Shown: positions 49,667-59,640, counted from the stretch's first letter. The stretch is 64,000 nucleotides of DNA from Streptosporangium lutulentum (GCF_030811455.1 NZ_JAUSQU010000002.1:1-64000), one strand, 5' to 3'. Translations and numbers: made by a program. Notes: a model not told the origin generated them from the sequence alone.

Positions 49667-52600
49667 TCAGAGGCCATACCCCTGGCGAGAGCCCTTCGGG
49701 GTGATGCCGGATGGAGTGGGCGGCCGGTAGGCGGGTCCCAGGTCGGGCGGGCGGTGCCGTGCCGCAACCTGTTCTTGTACCTGCTCGCGCCGAATTTGGG
49801 CCATGGCGGGCGCGGCCGGATGACGGCGAGCGCGGTCCTCGCCGCGCCGGCGGGCATCGTCGAGCTGGTGGCGGTAGTCGGCCTCGGCACTCAGGGCGGC
49901 GAGGGTCTGCCGGGCTCGGTGGTGTCGATCGGCCAGGCTGTCGCCGGCACCTGTGACGGTCAGCCGGGCGGCCTGCACGCGCTGGCGGTCGGCGAACCCC
50001 GGCATGACCGTCTCCAGCCGGGCGGCGCTCTCCTTCTCCAGCGCGGCGGCGAAGGACAGCGAGCCGTTCAGGATGCGGTGCCGCTTGTGCAGGTCGACCG
50101 TGGTCGTGGCGGTGGGAGAGCCGTTCAGCGCCCTCTGCTGTGCGGCCTGCTCGGCCCGGTCGGCGAGGTCGGCGCGGCGCGAAAGATCGGTCAGCTTCTC
50201 CTTCGCCTGCGACAGTCGTTCGGTCAGCCGGGAGCGTTCACCGCTGGGCAACCAGCCGCGCAGCCGCCCGCTGTACTTGGTGCGCAGCGTCGCCTCCAGC
50301 GTGACGGCCTTCTGCTCGGCTGCCCGCAGTGCGGCCTGCGCTGTCTGGTGGCGGTGTCCGGCGCGCTCGAGGTCGGGCAGCGCTGCCGCGAGATGGTCGC
50401 GTTCGCCGACCAGTTCGGCGCGTACCTGCTCGCGCACGGCGTCGACCTGCTCGGCGCGGGCCCGCTCGCGCCGCTGCTCGGTCTGGACCAGCTCGGCCAA
50501 GCCCGACAGCTTCGCGGCCGCGTCGAGGAGGCGGGTCTGCAGGTCCTCCTGGGGGAGCAGGCCGTGCGGGCGCTGCGGATGGGTGACCTCCTGCAGCATC
50601 GCTCGGGCGACGACGGTGTCGGCGATCGCCTGGATCTCGGCCTGCTCGGCGGCTTCCCGCTCGCGGGCGCGCACCGCGGCGATCGGCTCGGGCTCGGCGG
50701 TGATGAGCCGATCAGCGCGGTCGCCTTGCAGGGTTGCGGTGTAGGCGTCCAGGGCGCGCTGCAGCTCCTCGGCGTGGTTGCGGGGCTCGCCGTGGCGGGC
50801 GCGGTCGGCGTCGGATTCCAGCATGGTGCGCGGCAGATACAGGTGGGCGCTGAGCCGGTCGCGGGTCATCGCCGCATACAGGGTGTGCGGATCCAGGCCC
50901 ATCCCGTAGACCAGCGCGTGCTCGCTGCTCAGGCCTTGGGCGGCGGCCACCGTCATCGCGGTGCCGTGACTCAGGCCGCCGGCACTGATGTAGGCCGGGC
51001 TCACCCGCTCCTCGATGAGGACTGGACCGTCGGCGCCGGGCCGTCGCCACTGCACCACCACCGAGCGGTCGGGGTTGATCGCGAGCACGGTGCCCCGGTA
51101 GCCGTTGAGCACGTCCGCGCGTTTTCCTCTGCTCTTGCGCGAGCGGTAGTCGTTCTTTCTCAGCCGGACGTGGTCTCCGACCGCCAAAGCCAGGGTGCGG
51201 CCGCCGGGCAGCCGGTAGAGCTCATCGGGGCCGGTCAGTTCCCCGTTTTGGCGGCGGATCGCGCGGGCGGCCGTGTTGATTCGTTCGGTGTCGGCGTTGG
51301 ATCCGGCGAGCACCAGGACGGCGGCGAGCTCGTCGTGCACCTCGTCGTAGCTGGTGCGAACGCGGCTCCAGTCGGCCAGCAGTGCGGCCTGGGTGTCGGT
51401 GGCGTCGCGTCCGGCGTGCACGCGTCCGCCTTGGCTGAAGGTGTGCAGCGCCTCGCCGCGGTTGCCTTCGCGCCACAGCTGCAGGGCGCGGCGCTCGATC
51501 GGGTCGCGCTGACGCCGGTTCTCATCGAGGATCAGGCCATCGACCTGGCGGTGGATCGCGGCGAAGGTGCCGCCGACGCCGACCGCGCGCAGCTGCAGCG
51601 GGTCGCCGATCGCGACGACTTTCGTGCCGGTGCGCTGGGCCTCGCTCAGTAAGACGGCCAGGTCGCGGTCGTCGACCATCGCGGCCTCATCGATGACCAG
51701 GACGTCGACGCCGTCCAGGCCGGGGCGTTCGGGGTCGGCGATGTGCATCAACCAGGCGGAGATCGTGCGCGCGCCGATGCCGGACTCGGCGCTCAGGTTC
51801 GCGGCCGCCACCGCTGCGGTCGCGGCGCCGGCGACCACCAGGCCGCGGCTTTCCCACGCCGAGCGGGCGGCCGCCATGATGGTCGTCTTGCCCGCCCCAG
51901 CCACGCCGATCAGCGCGTCCACCCCATGCCCGGCGCACAAAAAACGCTGCAGAACCTGGCGCTGGGAGGGGGAGAAGGTGACGTCGTAGCCGACTTCGAA
52001 GGTGCCGATCGCCAGTTCGGCCACGTTCGCGTCGAGGACGGCGACGCCCTTGTCGTAGCGTTCACCGGTGATGCGAAGGGCCTGCTGTTCGGCGTCGATG
52101 ATGTCGCGGGAGGTGTAGCGGGCGGAGTTGACCAGATGCGAGGCTCCGGCATCCGGCAGCCGTACGGCGGGGCCGAACGCCAGGACCTCATCGGTCAGCG
52201 TCTCGGCGTCGACCAGGTCGGCCACCCCGTCGGGGCAGGCGTCGATGACGGCGGCCAGCACATCGGCGCGGCTGACCATCTTGGTGTGGGAGGTCAACCC
52301 GGCACCTTCCCGCCAGATCCACCCCGCGATCTCTTCGGCGCTGGGGCGCTGCGGCAGGCCTTCGCCGGGGTGCAGGCACGCGGCCAGCTCGGCGGCGGCG
52401 TCGATGCCGTCGGCCGCGCATTGGGCGTGCCAGTTCGCCACGAGCGCGGCCCCGTCCGCCATTGAGCTCTGTTTGGATTGGCGGCTGGTGGCGCTGGCGA
52501 CCCGCCGGGCATGCTGGTGGGTGGCGTCGTAGTCCATGCCATGGTCGGCCAGCATCGCCTTCACCTGGCCGTCGCGCTTGGAAAACCGGGTGCGCATCGC

Positions 52601-53662
52601 CTCGCCGATACCGACAATCTCCCACGCCCCGGTGACCGGATCGCGCTCCCATCTCACCCCAAGCTCCTGGGTCAGCCGGCGCCGGACGCGGGCCTTGACC
52701 AAGGCGTCGGCGGCGTGCGCGTGCCGGTACAGGTCGCGCCCGCCGGCGGCCACGGCCGACCACTTGCCGTCGGTTCCGTGCACCATGTTGGCGATCTGCA
52801 CGTGCGCGTGCAGATGCGGATCAGGGGCTTGGCCGTCGACCGGGCGGGCGGTGCGGTGCCACATCACCCAGCCCAGCAGGCCGCTGCTGTCGGTGCGTTT
52901 GGCGAGCCGGCCGCCGCCCTGGCGGCCGCGCTGGCCGTAGGCGACCCAGCCCTCCACCGCCGCGACGGTCTCGATGACCGACTCGGCGAACACCTGCTCC
53001 ACCGCCGCCGCCACCGCTGGGGCCGACAGCCCGTGCAGCGCGCTGACGGACTTGGTCATGTCCGCGGTGAGGTCATATCCGCGGTTGCCGACCCGCACCC
53101 GAGCCTTTCGCCAGCGCCGCGCCTCGGCCAGCTGCTCGCCCTCATATACGTTGCTCAGGTCGATGGCGGCCGCGCGGGCGAGCTTGCGCGCGTCCTCATA
53201 CGACACGAGGTATGCCTCGCCCTTGCGCTGCACGCCCCGGGCCAGCTGCGCGGCGCGCGCGGCCATCTTGGTGTTGCCGCCCAGCAGCGCGGTGGTGTTC
53301 GTCATCTCGCGCATCGCCGCGGTCTGCTCCAGGGCCTGCAGCAGCGGTGCGCCGCCGAGCATGGCGCGCGGGTCGACGGCCTTCTTCGCCTCCACCAACA
53401 CCACGCCGGACTCGGGGTGGCGGCCGTCCATGAGGGCTCGCGCGGCCTCGTAGTGCTCGGCGGTCAACGCGCTGCCCGGAGTGATGCCGACATCGCGCAG
53501 GCCTTCGCCGATCCACATCAGGCCGCGCTCATCGGCCAGCCGGTAGGCCATCTGCGCGTCGCCCTGGTGCTCGCCGAGGTGTTCGTGCCGGCACCCGGCG
53601 CCCTCGGTGAGGCGGTAGTCGACCTGCGTCTGGGAGGGGCCTAGCTTGGTCACCCATGCCAC
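49667..53662 (-). CDS. MobF-family conjugative relaxase-helicase (TraA/TrwC type)
   Basis: The frame opens at GTG 53671, but AAGGAGG (53671-53677) points to GTG 53662 with 8-nt spacing, giving 1331 residues. The relaxase domain (about 1-330) has the histidine triad PDPHLHAHVQIANM at about 280-293. A RecD-like helicase follows: GVAGAGKTTIMAAARSAWES (Walker A, about 588), VDVLVIDEAAMVDDRDLAVL (Walker B), TKVVAIGDPLQLRAVGVGG, HALVYGMGLDPHTLYAAMTR. The last 300 residues are coiled coil. It nicks oriT and unwinds the transferred strand. No TraB/FtsK-like or coupling protein is in the window. Confidence 0.92.
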   Translation of the reverse strand: MAWVTKLGPSQTQVDYRLTEGAGCRHEHLGEHQGDAQMAYRLADERGLMWIGEGLRDVGITPGSALTAEHYEAARALMDGRHPESGVVLVEAKKAVDPRAMLGGAPLLQALEQTAAMREMTNTTALLGGNTKMAARAAQLARGVQRKGEAYLVSYEDARKLARAAAIDLSNVYEGEQLAEARRWRKARVRVGNRGYDLTADMTKSVSALHGLSAPAVAAAVEQVFAESVIETVAAVEGWVAYGQRGRQGGGRLAKRTDSSGLLGWVMWHRTARPVDGQAPDPHLHAHVQIANMVHGTDGKWSAVAAGGRDLYRHAHAADALVKARVRRRLTQELGVRWERDPVTGAWEIVGIGEAMRTRFSKRDGQVKAMLADHGMDYDATHQHARRVASATSRQSKQSSMADGAALVANWHAQCAADGIDAAAELAACLHPGEGLPQRPSAEEIAGWIWREGAGLTSHTKMVSRADVLAAVIDACPDGVADLVDAETLTDEVLAFGPAVRLPDAGASHLVNSARYTSRDIIDAEQQALRITGERYDKGVAVLDANVAELAIGTFEVGYDVTFSPSQRQVLQRFLCAGHGVDALIGVAGAGKTTIMAAARSAWESRGLVVAGAATAAVAAANLSAESGIGARTISAWLMHIADPERPGLDGVDVLVIDEAAMVDDRDLAVLLSEAQRTGTKVVAIGDPLQLRAVGVGGTFAAIHRQVDGLILDENRRQRDPIERRALQLWREGNRGEALHTFSQGGRVHAGRDATDTQAALLADWSRVRTSYDEVHDELAAVLVLAGSNADTERINTAARAIRRQNGELTGPDELYRLPGGRTLALAVGDHVRLRKNDYRSRKSRGKRADVLNGYRGTVLAINPDRSVVVQWRRPGADGPVLIEERVSPAYISAGGLSHGTAMTVAAAQGLSSEHALVYGMGLDPHTLYAAMTRDRLSAHLYLPRTMLESDADRARHGEPRNHAEELQRALDAYTATLQGDRADRLITAEPEPIAAVRAREREAAEQAEIQAIADTVVARAMLQEVTHPQRPHGLLPQEDLQTRLLDAAAKLSGLAELVQTEQRRERARAEQVDAVREQVRAELVGERDHLAAALPDLERAGHRHQTAQAALRAAEQKAVTLEATLRTKYSGRLRGWLPSGERSRLTERLSQAKEKLTDLSRRADLADRAEQAAQQRALNGSPTATTTVDLHKRHRILNGSLSFAAALEKESAARLETVMPGFADRQRVQAARLTVTGAGDSLADRHHRARQTLAALSAEADYRHQLDDARRRGEDRARRHPAAPAMAQIRREQVQEQVAARHRPPDLGPAYRPPTPSGITPKGSRQGYGL

Positions 53663-54044
53663 GCCGACCACCTCCTTGCGTCCGCCCAGCTCAGTGCCGG
53701 TCTTTCGGCCGAAGGCCGCCCGTATCGGGAGATACCTTCGTCCAAGATCCTTTTCTGTGATCTTTGATTGTGTGAAGATGAGTCTGACAAATGGTTTTTA
53801 TGGTGTCTATGGGATTGACCTGGACAATCTGTTTTGCTCTTCACATGGTGCTGGATGGCTCTGTTTTGGCGTTGTCATTTTTCTTGTCAGGCGGGGTGTG
53901 CCGGCTGCCGGCTCCCGCTTTCCTGGCGTCGCCGGCGACGGGGTGCGCGCGGTGCGAGCCGCGGCCGCCCCCGCCGCCGGTCGGGGTCGGCGGACCGCGC
54001 GCGGGTTCTGCCGGGCTGGGGTGTCTCTGGCAGGGTGGTGCGCC
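53663..54044. promoter_or_regulatory. divergent region between relaxase and zinc/dsRBD gene; oriT candidate
   Basis: About 380 bp with a notably AT-rich section (53745-53890). TGTGAAGA (53771-53778) and TCTTCACA (53838-53845) form a spaced inverted repeat. oriT often lies next to the relaxase gene, so this is the best site to test, but no nic consensus was recognised. Confidence 0.35.
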
Positions 54045-54803
54045 GTGAGCACCGACGAACAACAGCAGCTGCAGCCGCCTCCGGCCTCGCGGCGCCGCGG
54101 CGGCCTGGCCGCCACCCGGGGCGGGCACCAAGAAAGCGAGCGGTCGTTTTTCTGCCGGGTGTGCCAGCGCGCCGAGCGCGGTGTGTGGGTGCCGGCCGGC
54201 TGGTATCTACTGGAGCGCGCCCCGGGCGGCAAGGGCCGCCATATCCGGCTCGGGTTGTACTGCAGCGTCGCCTGCCTGGTGCGGGCGGGGGAGATGCTGG
54301 GGGAGGGCGCGGCCGAACACGCCGCCCGCCTGGATCTGCCTACCGAGGCCGACCGGCGTCGGGAGCGGGAGCGGGTGATCGAGGTCGCCCAGACGTTGCT
54401 GTCGGGAGGCTTGAGCATCCGCCAGGCCGCCGAAAGCTTGCACGTGGCGACCTTCACCCTGAAGGCGTGGTTGAAAGAGGCCGGAATCCAGATCGGCCCG
54501 GCGAGCATCTCCCACGCCGCGACGCCGACGCCGGCCTCCGGCGCGCCCGTGCCCGCGCTGGCGGCGGGGGAGCATCATCCGGTCAGCGTGCTCAATGAGT
54601 GGACCCAGCAGGGCCGCATCGACGGCATCGACTGGCACCTGGAGGCCACCGGCCCATCGCACGCGCCGGCCTTCACCGCGACCGCCACCACCCACCCGGC
54701 CGGGGCCAAGCGGCCGATCTCCGCGCAAGGCAGCGGGGCGAGCAAGACCGCCGCCCGGGCCGCGGCCGCCGCCGCGCTACTGGCCCAGCTCACCTCTTCC
54801 TGA
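54045..54803 (+). CDS. zinc-finger/HTH protein with C-terminal double-stranded-RNA-binding-like domain
   Basis: 252 residues from GTG 54045 (AGGGTGG upstream). About 25-80: C-x2-C...C-x3-C (FFCRVCQRAERGVW, LYCSVACLVRAGEM), a zinc-ribbon-like unit. About 105-145: HTH (LLSGGLSIRQAAESLHVATF, TLKAWLKEAGI). About 180-252: SVLNEWTQQGRIDGIDWHLE, then SHAPAFTATATTHPAGAKRP, then GSGASKTAARAAAAAALLAQ, which follows the dsRBD plan of PxxxLNE, F...V, G.G.SKK.AK..AA. This combination is unusual. Divergent from the relaxase gene, so possibly a transfer regulator. Confidence 0.6.
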   Translation: MSTDEQQQLQPPPASRRRGGLAATRGGHQESERSFFCRVCQRAERGVWVPAGWYLLERAPGGKGRHIRLGLYCSVACLVRAGEMLGEGAAEHAARLDLPTEADRRRERERVIEVAQTLLSGGLSIRQAAESLHVATFTLKAWLKEAGIQIGPASISHAATPTPASGAPVPALAAGEHHPVSVLNEWTQQGRIDGIDWHLEATGPSHAPAFTATATTHPAGAKRPISAQGSGASKTAARAAAAAALLAQLTSS

Positions 54804-54868
54804 CCCCTCCCCGAGAAGCTCCGGCGCGTAGGGGCGTTGACAGGTCCGGGCCGCGTGACCATGGTGCA

Positions 54869-56134
54869 ATGGTGGGGCCGCGAAACCGGTGGGGATTGCT
54901 GCAAGATTTCGGCTTTCGGCAGCTGTTCATTGCCACCACGATCAGCCAGCTGGGCAGTCAGGTCAGCCTGCTGGCGCTGCCGTTGGTAGCGGTCTTGGCA
55001 TTGGAGGCGTCCAACTTCCAGGTTGGCGCATTGACCGCCTGCGGCACGATCGCGTTTCTGCTGGTCGGGCTGCCCGCCGGGGCATGGGTGGACCGGATGC
55101 GCCGGCGCAACGTACTGATCTTCGGTGATGTCGGGCGCGCCCTGGTGCTGGGCTCGGTGCCGCTGGCCTGGGCCATGGGCGCGCTGAGCATGATCCAGCT
55201 ATATCTGGTTGCGCTGGTGACCGGGGTGCTGACGGTGTTCTTCGACGTGGCCTATCAGAGTTACCTGCCGCACCTGGTCGGCCGCGAACACCTGGTCGAG
55301 GGCAACGCGAAACTCGAGGCCGTGCGAGCCAGCAGCCAGGTCGCCGGACCGACCCTCGCCGGCGTGGTGATCCAGGCGGTGACCGCGCCGCTGGCCGTGA
55401 CGCTGAACGCGCTGAGCTTCGCCGCCTCGGCCCTGTTCGTTAGGCGGATCCGCACCCGCGAAGAGCTGCCGCCGCGCACGCGCGACACCCATCTCAGAGC
55501 CGAGGTGATGGAGGGCCTGCGGTTCGTGTTCGGCAACCGGCTGCTGCGAGCGATCGCGATGTCCATCGCGCTGTACAACCTGCTGTCGGCGGCGCGGGTG
55601 GCGATGCTCCTCGTGCTGCTGGCCCGAGAGATGCACCTGTCCGCCGGCACGATCGGGCTCTTTTATTCGATCGCCTCGGTGGGCAGCCTCCTCGGGGCGC
55701 TGACGGCCACGAAGATCGCCGCACGGATCGGCCAGGGCCCGGCGATCTGGGTCCCGATCGCGATCGCCGCACCGTTCCAACTGCTGATCCCGATGGCCCA
55801 GCCCGGCTGGCTGTTATAGACGGCCGCATGCGCCTACCTGGTGATCTCGTGCTGCGTCGTGGTCAACAACGTCACCCAGGTCAGCTTCCGCCAACGACTG
55901 ACCCCCGAGCACCTGCTCGGCCGGATGAACGCCACCATGCGCTTCCTCGTCTGGGGCACCACCCCGATCGGCGCCCTCATCGGCGGCGTGCTGGGCCAAC
56001 TCCTCGGACCACGCCCCACCCTGTGGCTGGCCGCCATCGGCGCGACGATCCCGGTCCTGCCGCTGATCCTTTCCCCGCTACGGCACCTGCGTGAACTACC
56101 GACACTGAGCGACCGCGAGCACCTACTCGACTAA
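54869..56134 (+). pseudogene. MFS efflux transporter split by an in-frame amber codon
   Basis: From ATG 54869 the protein has typical MFS helices and loop (FRQLFIATTISQLGSQVSLL, GLPAGAWVDRMRRRNVLIFG, AMSIALYNLLSAARVAMLLV), close to macrolide/drug exporters. TAG at 55817-55819 follows QPGWLL. The same frame then continues to TAA 56132-56134 with the last helices (AYLVISCCVVVNNVTQVSFR, MNATMRFLVWGTTPIGALIG). One nonsense change therefore removes about 100 C-terminal residues. The codon before it is TTA, rare in high-GC actinomycetes. Confidence 0.75.
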
Positions 56135-56395
56135 TCGTTTCGTCGGGGGTCTTAATCGCGTGTACCTGGTGACACGGCCTTACCGACACCCCGATTTCAT
56201 GCAGCGGGTAGCTTTCGGCCGAGCTCGGTGATCAGCTCGCGATCCAGAAAATCCCCGGCGAGGCGGCCCTGAACGACACACCGGACACGGCTTCGCTGAC
56301 GTTTCGGGGTCAAAGAGCCGATATCGGACGGCGGTAGGCGAACAACGGGCAGTTGGGAAACTCTCAGAAAAACTGAGCGATCATCAAGGCAGAGA

Positions 56396-57184
56396 TCAAG
56401 CCGTCAACGCAGCCTGGAAGACGGCCTGGTGCCGCGCGATGTGCTCGGCGTCGGTGCGGTAGAGGGTGTCATCGCCCGCCGCGATGTGGGCGGCGAATGC
56501 TTCGTTGCCCGCGTTGGCCTGGTCGTGCATGTGACCGACCAGGTGGTCCAGCCGGGCCCGCGCGGTGTCGGTCAGCGCGTCCCTGTCGGTGTCGCAAAGA
56601 CGGTAGGCGTCGGCGAACAGACGCAGCCGACGTGCCTGCTCCTTGACGGCAGGGATACCGTCCTCGCGGTGGGGATCGGCCAGGGGCACGAACCGGTAGG
56701 CCGCATAGGCAACGTCCCAGATCCGCGGTCCAGGATGAACGGTGTCGAAATCGATGAACGCGGCCGGTTGCCCATCACGAAAGACGCAGTTGTAGGGGGC
56801 GATGTCACCGTGACAGATCACCTCGGCCGGGTATTGCGGGGAGAAGTACCAGGTGACGTCGGCCGGTGCGATGAAACCGGCGGTGGCATCGTGGTAGTCG
56901 CGCAGCAGCACGCCGACGGCACGCAGGGCGCTGTCCGATTGCGCGTACTCGGGCAGCGGGTAGTCGGGGACCTGGCCGGCCAGGAAGTCGAGAATCTCTC
57001 GGCCTTCGCTGTCGAGTCCGTGACTCGTGGGGGCGCCAGTGAACCCCATCGCCGCGAGGTGGTCCAGCAGCGCGTGAACGGCCGGCGTCCAGCGGCCGGT
57101 GGGCCGCCGCACTGTGCTGCCGATCCGGACGACGTGGTTGATGCCTCCACCGGTCAGTTCTTCTTCGTCGCTCTGCGGTGACAT
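56396..57184 (-). CDS. aminoglycoside phosphotransferase-family protein
   Basis: 262 residues from ATG 57184 (MSPQSDEEELTGGGINHVVR); the frame is open to 57304. The catalytic loop AEVICHGDIAPYNCVFRDGQ (HGDxxxxN) is followed by PAAFIDFDTVHPGPRIWDVA (DFD metal site). INHVVRIGSTVRRP supplies the glycine-loop strand, but the usual lysine is not obvious. Substrate unknown. The gap 56135-56395 upstream of its 3' end holds no gene. Confidence 0.85.
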   Translation of the reverse strand: MSPQSDEEELTGGGINHVVRIGSTVRRPTGRWTPAVHALLDHLAAMGFTGAPTSHGLDSEGREILDFLAGQVPDYPLPEYAQSDSALRAVGVLLRDYHDATAGFIAPADVTWYFSPQYPAEVICHGDIAPYNCVFRDGQPAAFIDFDTVHPGPRIWDVAYAAYRFVPLADPHREDGIPAVKEQARRLRLFADAYRLCDTDRDALTDTARARLDHLVGHMHDQANAGNEAFAAHIAAGDDTLYRTDAEHIARHQAVFQAALTA

Positions 57185-57387
57185 CACTATTGCGGATCCT
57201 TCAGGTTGCTTGAGGCGGGACTCTAGTTCCGTATCGGCAACGTTTGCCCTGTTGCGGTGTGGCGCGTCGTCCGGGTGCTGTGTCGGGCGGCGCGTGGCCG
57301 TCACCCTGGCTGGGTGGCGGAACCGTCATGCCGACGACCGCCGCCTCCGAGCCGTCGTCGCCAAGGTAAACGTGGCCTGATACGGCA

Positions 57388-58200
57388 TCAGTCGGCCTGA
57401 AGAACGAAGAACAAAAAGCACAGGAAGGCCCCCGAGGGCTTGCCCGCGAAGATCTCGGGGAACAATTCGCGGGCGCCCGGTGCGGGGGACGGTTCGCTGA
57501 TGACGGCGATCCGGAAGCCGGCTGCGGTGAAGGCGTCGGTCATCGCGTGCAGTGGCCGGCGCCAGAAGCTCATCAGGGCGCTGTGCCCGCCGAGGGTCCA
57601 TTCCTCGGAGTACGTGCCGGTCACGAAGTAGCCGGCGCCGGGACCGGCCTGCAGGTAGTCGACGAAAGGGTGATTAACGGACACGACCAGCCGGCCGCCG
57701 GGCATCAGCACCCGCCGCAGTTCGGCCAACAGTGCCGTCCAGTCCTCCAGATAGTGCAGGACCAAGGATGCGACGACATCGTCGAACGCGGCATCGGAAA
57801 ACGGCAGCGGGCTGCCCAGATCAGCGAGGTGCAGGGCCGCGCCGTCGCCGAGCCGCTGCCGGGCCAGCTCCAGCATCTTGGCGCTGGAGTCGAAACCGGT
57901 CACGATGGCGCCCCGGTCGCGCAGTGCCGCGGACAGAGGACCAGAGCCGCAGCCGGCGTCGAGGATCCGCCGGCCGGCCACGTCACCGGCCAGATCCAGA
58001 ATCGCGGGCCGCTCGTAGTAGGCGTTGACGAGGCTGGCCTCGTTTTCGGCCGAGTACGCCTCGGCGAAGCTGTCGTAGTCGTTGGGCACAGCCCGCTCTG
58101 CGGACCCGGCAGATCCCTCGGGAACAGGACGGATCCACGACGGCTGCGTGGGGGCTGCGGTGTCTACTTGCCCGGCAGAACTCTTGGGAGCGACAGTCAT
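57388..58200 (-). CDS. class I SAM-dependent methyltransferase
   Basis: 270 residues. Motif I RRILDAGCGSGPLSAALRDR, then FDSSAKMLELARQRLGDGAA, FDDVVASLVLHYLEDWTALL (motif II/III) and RRVLMPGGRLVVSVNHPFVD. The N-terminal 40 residues are extended and low-complexity. Substrate unknown. Start ATG 58200 fits the beginning of the conserved text; an internal start before NDYDSFAEAYSAEN is possible. Confidence 0.85.
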   Translation of the reverse strand: MTVAPKSSAGQVDTAAPTQPSWIRPVPEGSAGSAERAVPNDYDSFAEAYSAENEASLVNAYYERPAILDLAGDVAGRRILDAGCGSGPLSAALRDRGAIVTGFDSSAKMLELARQRLGDGAALHLADLGSPLPFSDAAFDDVVASLVLHYLEDWTALLAELRRVLMPGGRLVVSVNHPFVDYLQAGPGAGYFVTGTYSEEWTLGGHSALMSFWRRPLHAMTDAFTAAGFRIAVISEPSPAPGARELFPEIFAGKPSGAFLCFLFFVLQAD

Positions 58201-58713
58201 ACGGGCGATCCTGGCATGCTCGGCCTGTCCGGCATCGGGTGTTTCACGATCGCCCCATGGGTGCCAATGAGCACCACACAGGGCAAACGTTCGCTGATCG
58301 TGCTAGGGCGACACGATGGATGGAGATACATCGACACCCTGTCTCCGGAGGTAAGGACACAGGTCCGGCTTGCCCGGACGGACTGCCGGTCGCTCAACCT
58401 TATCGACGTCATGGTCCAGAGGCCACGCCGGTGTCTGCCGGCGACGCTCGATCCATTTTGCAATCCACAAGATCACCCTCAGCGCGACTTTCCCAAGCGA
58501 TAGTCCTCAAGCCCCTACCAGGAGGTGGGGCGAGCGACGGCCATACTCGGCGACGAGGAAGGTCGGAGTGGCTCCCAGACTCGCCGACACAAATCTGGTC
58601 CCAGGACCGTAGCCCGGCTCTCAAAGTGGCTGATATCTGGCTCTCGTAGTCACCGACATAGCCAAGGACGCCAACACAGGACATCGACCCCAGCACCAGG
58701 TCATCATGGAAGC
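58201..58713. other. gene-free stretch with IS-end remnant at 58567-58663
   Basis: 58615-58663 matches the reverse complement of 7147-7200 over about 40 of 53 bases (GGCTCTCAAAGTGG, CTGGCTCTCGTAGTCA), and a related box GTGGCTCCCAGACTCG lies at 58569. An open frame at 58268-58503 has no ribosome site or known motif and is not called. Confidence 0.45.
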
Positions 58714-59202
58714 GTGAGACGGGTAGCGATCCTCGGCCGTGGCGCCGCAGGCAAATCGGCCCTCGCCCGCCGCCTGGGCGACGTGGTGAAGCTGCCCGTC
58801 ATTGAACTGGACACGCTGTTCTGGGAACCCGATCTCACCGCGACGGCTCCCGGCCGATGGGCGGCTCGTCAACAGGAGCTGGTCCAGCAGGACGCCTGGA
58901 TCCTCGATGGCGACCTCGGACCCTACGACACCGCCCTCGACGTGCGACTCCGGATGGCCGACACCATCATCGTGCTGGACTTTTCCTTCCCACGATGTGC
59001 CTGGCGGACGATCCGGCGAGGCCGCGAACGTGCCGACTTCTGGCGCTGGGTCTGGGCCTACCGGCGACGCAGTCTCCCCCGCATGACGCAGGCAATCACC
59101 GCGCATGCTCCCCACGCGGACACCCACCTGTTGCGCAACCCCCGCGCGGTCCGGCGATTCCTCGCCCAGCTTTCCAGAGACGACCAGGCCCACAACCGAT
59201 AG
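58714..59202 (+). CDS. P-loop kinase (FlaR/adenylate-kinase-like)
   Basis: 162 residues from GTG 58714. Walker A RRVAILGRGAAGKSALARRL at the N-terminus, then IELDTLFWEPDLTATAPGRW, QDAWILDGDLGPYDTALDVR and ADTIIVLDFSFPRCAWRTIR. This is the pattern of the topology-modulation/FlaR-like adenylate kinase family found in actinobacteria. It likely phosphorylates a nucleotide or small molecule. It lies between IS remnants and the IS21-disrupted methyltransferase. Confidence 0.8.
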   Translation: MRRVAILGRGAAGKSALARRLGDVVKLPVIELDTLFWEPDLTATAPGRWAARQQELVQQDAWILDGDLGPYDTALDVRLRMADTIIVLDFSFPRCAWRTIRRGRERADFWRWVWAYRRRSLPRMTQAITAHAPHADTHLLRNPRAVRRFLAQLSRDDQAHNR

Positions 59203-59343
59203 CTGTCCCGAGATCCGGATAGCTGCTCACAACGCTCTCCGAGATCCACGCACTCCAAGTCACCGCTTCATCGAGAGTGGGTCAGAGCCCATTAAGTCCG
59301 CGCGCAACACGAGGGATCTTGCAACGTGTGGCTGAGTTGTCTG

Positions 59344-59376
59344 TGATGCCGGGCGGAGGAATGACGCCCGGCATCA
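59344..59376. terminator. hairpin just before the disrupted methyltransferase
   Basis: TGATGCCGGGCG (59344-59355) and CGCCCGGCATCA (59365-59376) form a 12-bp perfect stem with a 9-nt loop containing GAGGAA. It could terminate the preceding kinase gene or regulate the following one, whose ATG is 7 nt away. Confidence 0.55.
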
Positions 59377-59640
59377 TGGCCTGATGGATCATCGGATGAC
59401 CGCAGCGCATTTTGACGACCGGGCCACTCGATACGCGGGCGCCGACTGGCACCTCCGATACGCCGAACGCCTGGTGGAGCTGGCAGAACTGTCGGACGGC
59501 CACCGGGTGTCGGCGTACGACTTCAAGTGCAGAGATAAGTACAGGTAAACGTGCAGAGACGGTTCGGCGTGTTGGCGAATCTCGCAAGGCGGTGAGCGGG
59601 GAACCTGCCCTCAGGTGATGATCAACCTGGGGGTGGGCTG

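Noticed and set aside
49754-51652. Long open frame antisense to the relaxase-helicase gene
   Set aside because: The reverse strand has all helicase motifs in order; the antisense product is a glycine/valine-rich shadow caused by high GC.
27360-55819. Genome-wide amber recoding
   Set aside because: Two genes are broken only by TAG, but TAG is a normal terminator of other genes here (GntR, parB-like), and no suppressor tRNA is visible. Kept only as a low-probability alternative.
58268-58503. Possible 78-aa plus-strand gene (MSTTQGKRSLIVLGRHDGWR...)
   Set aside because: No ribosome site, no family resemblance, and it lies in IS-remnant territory with weak coding pattern after the first 30 codons.
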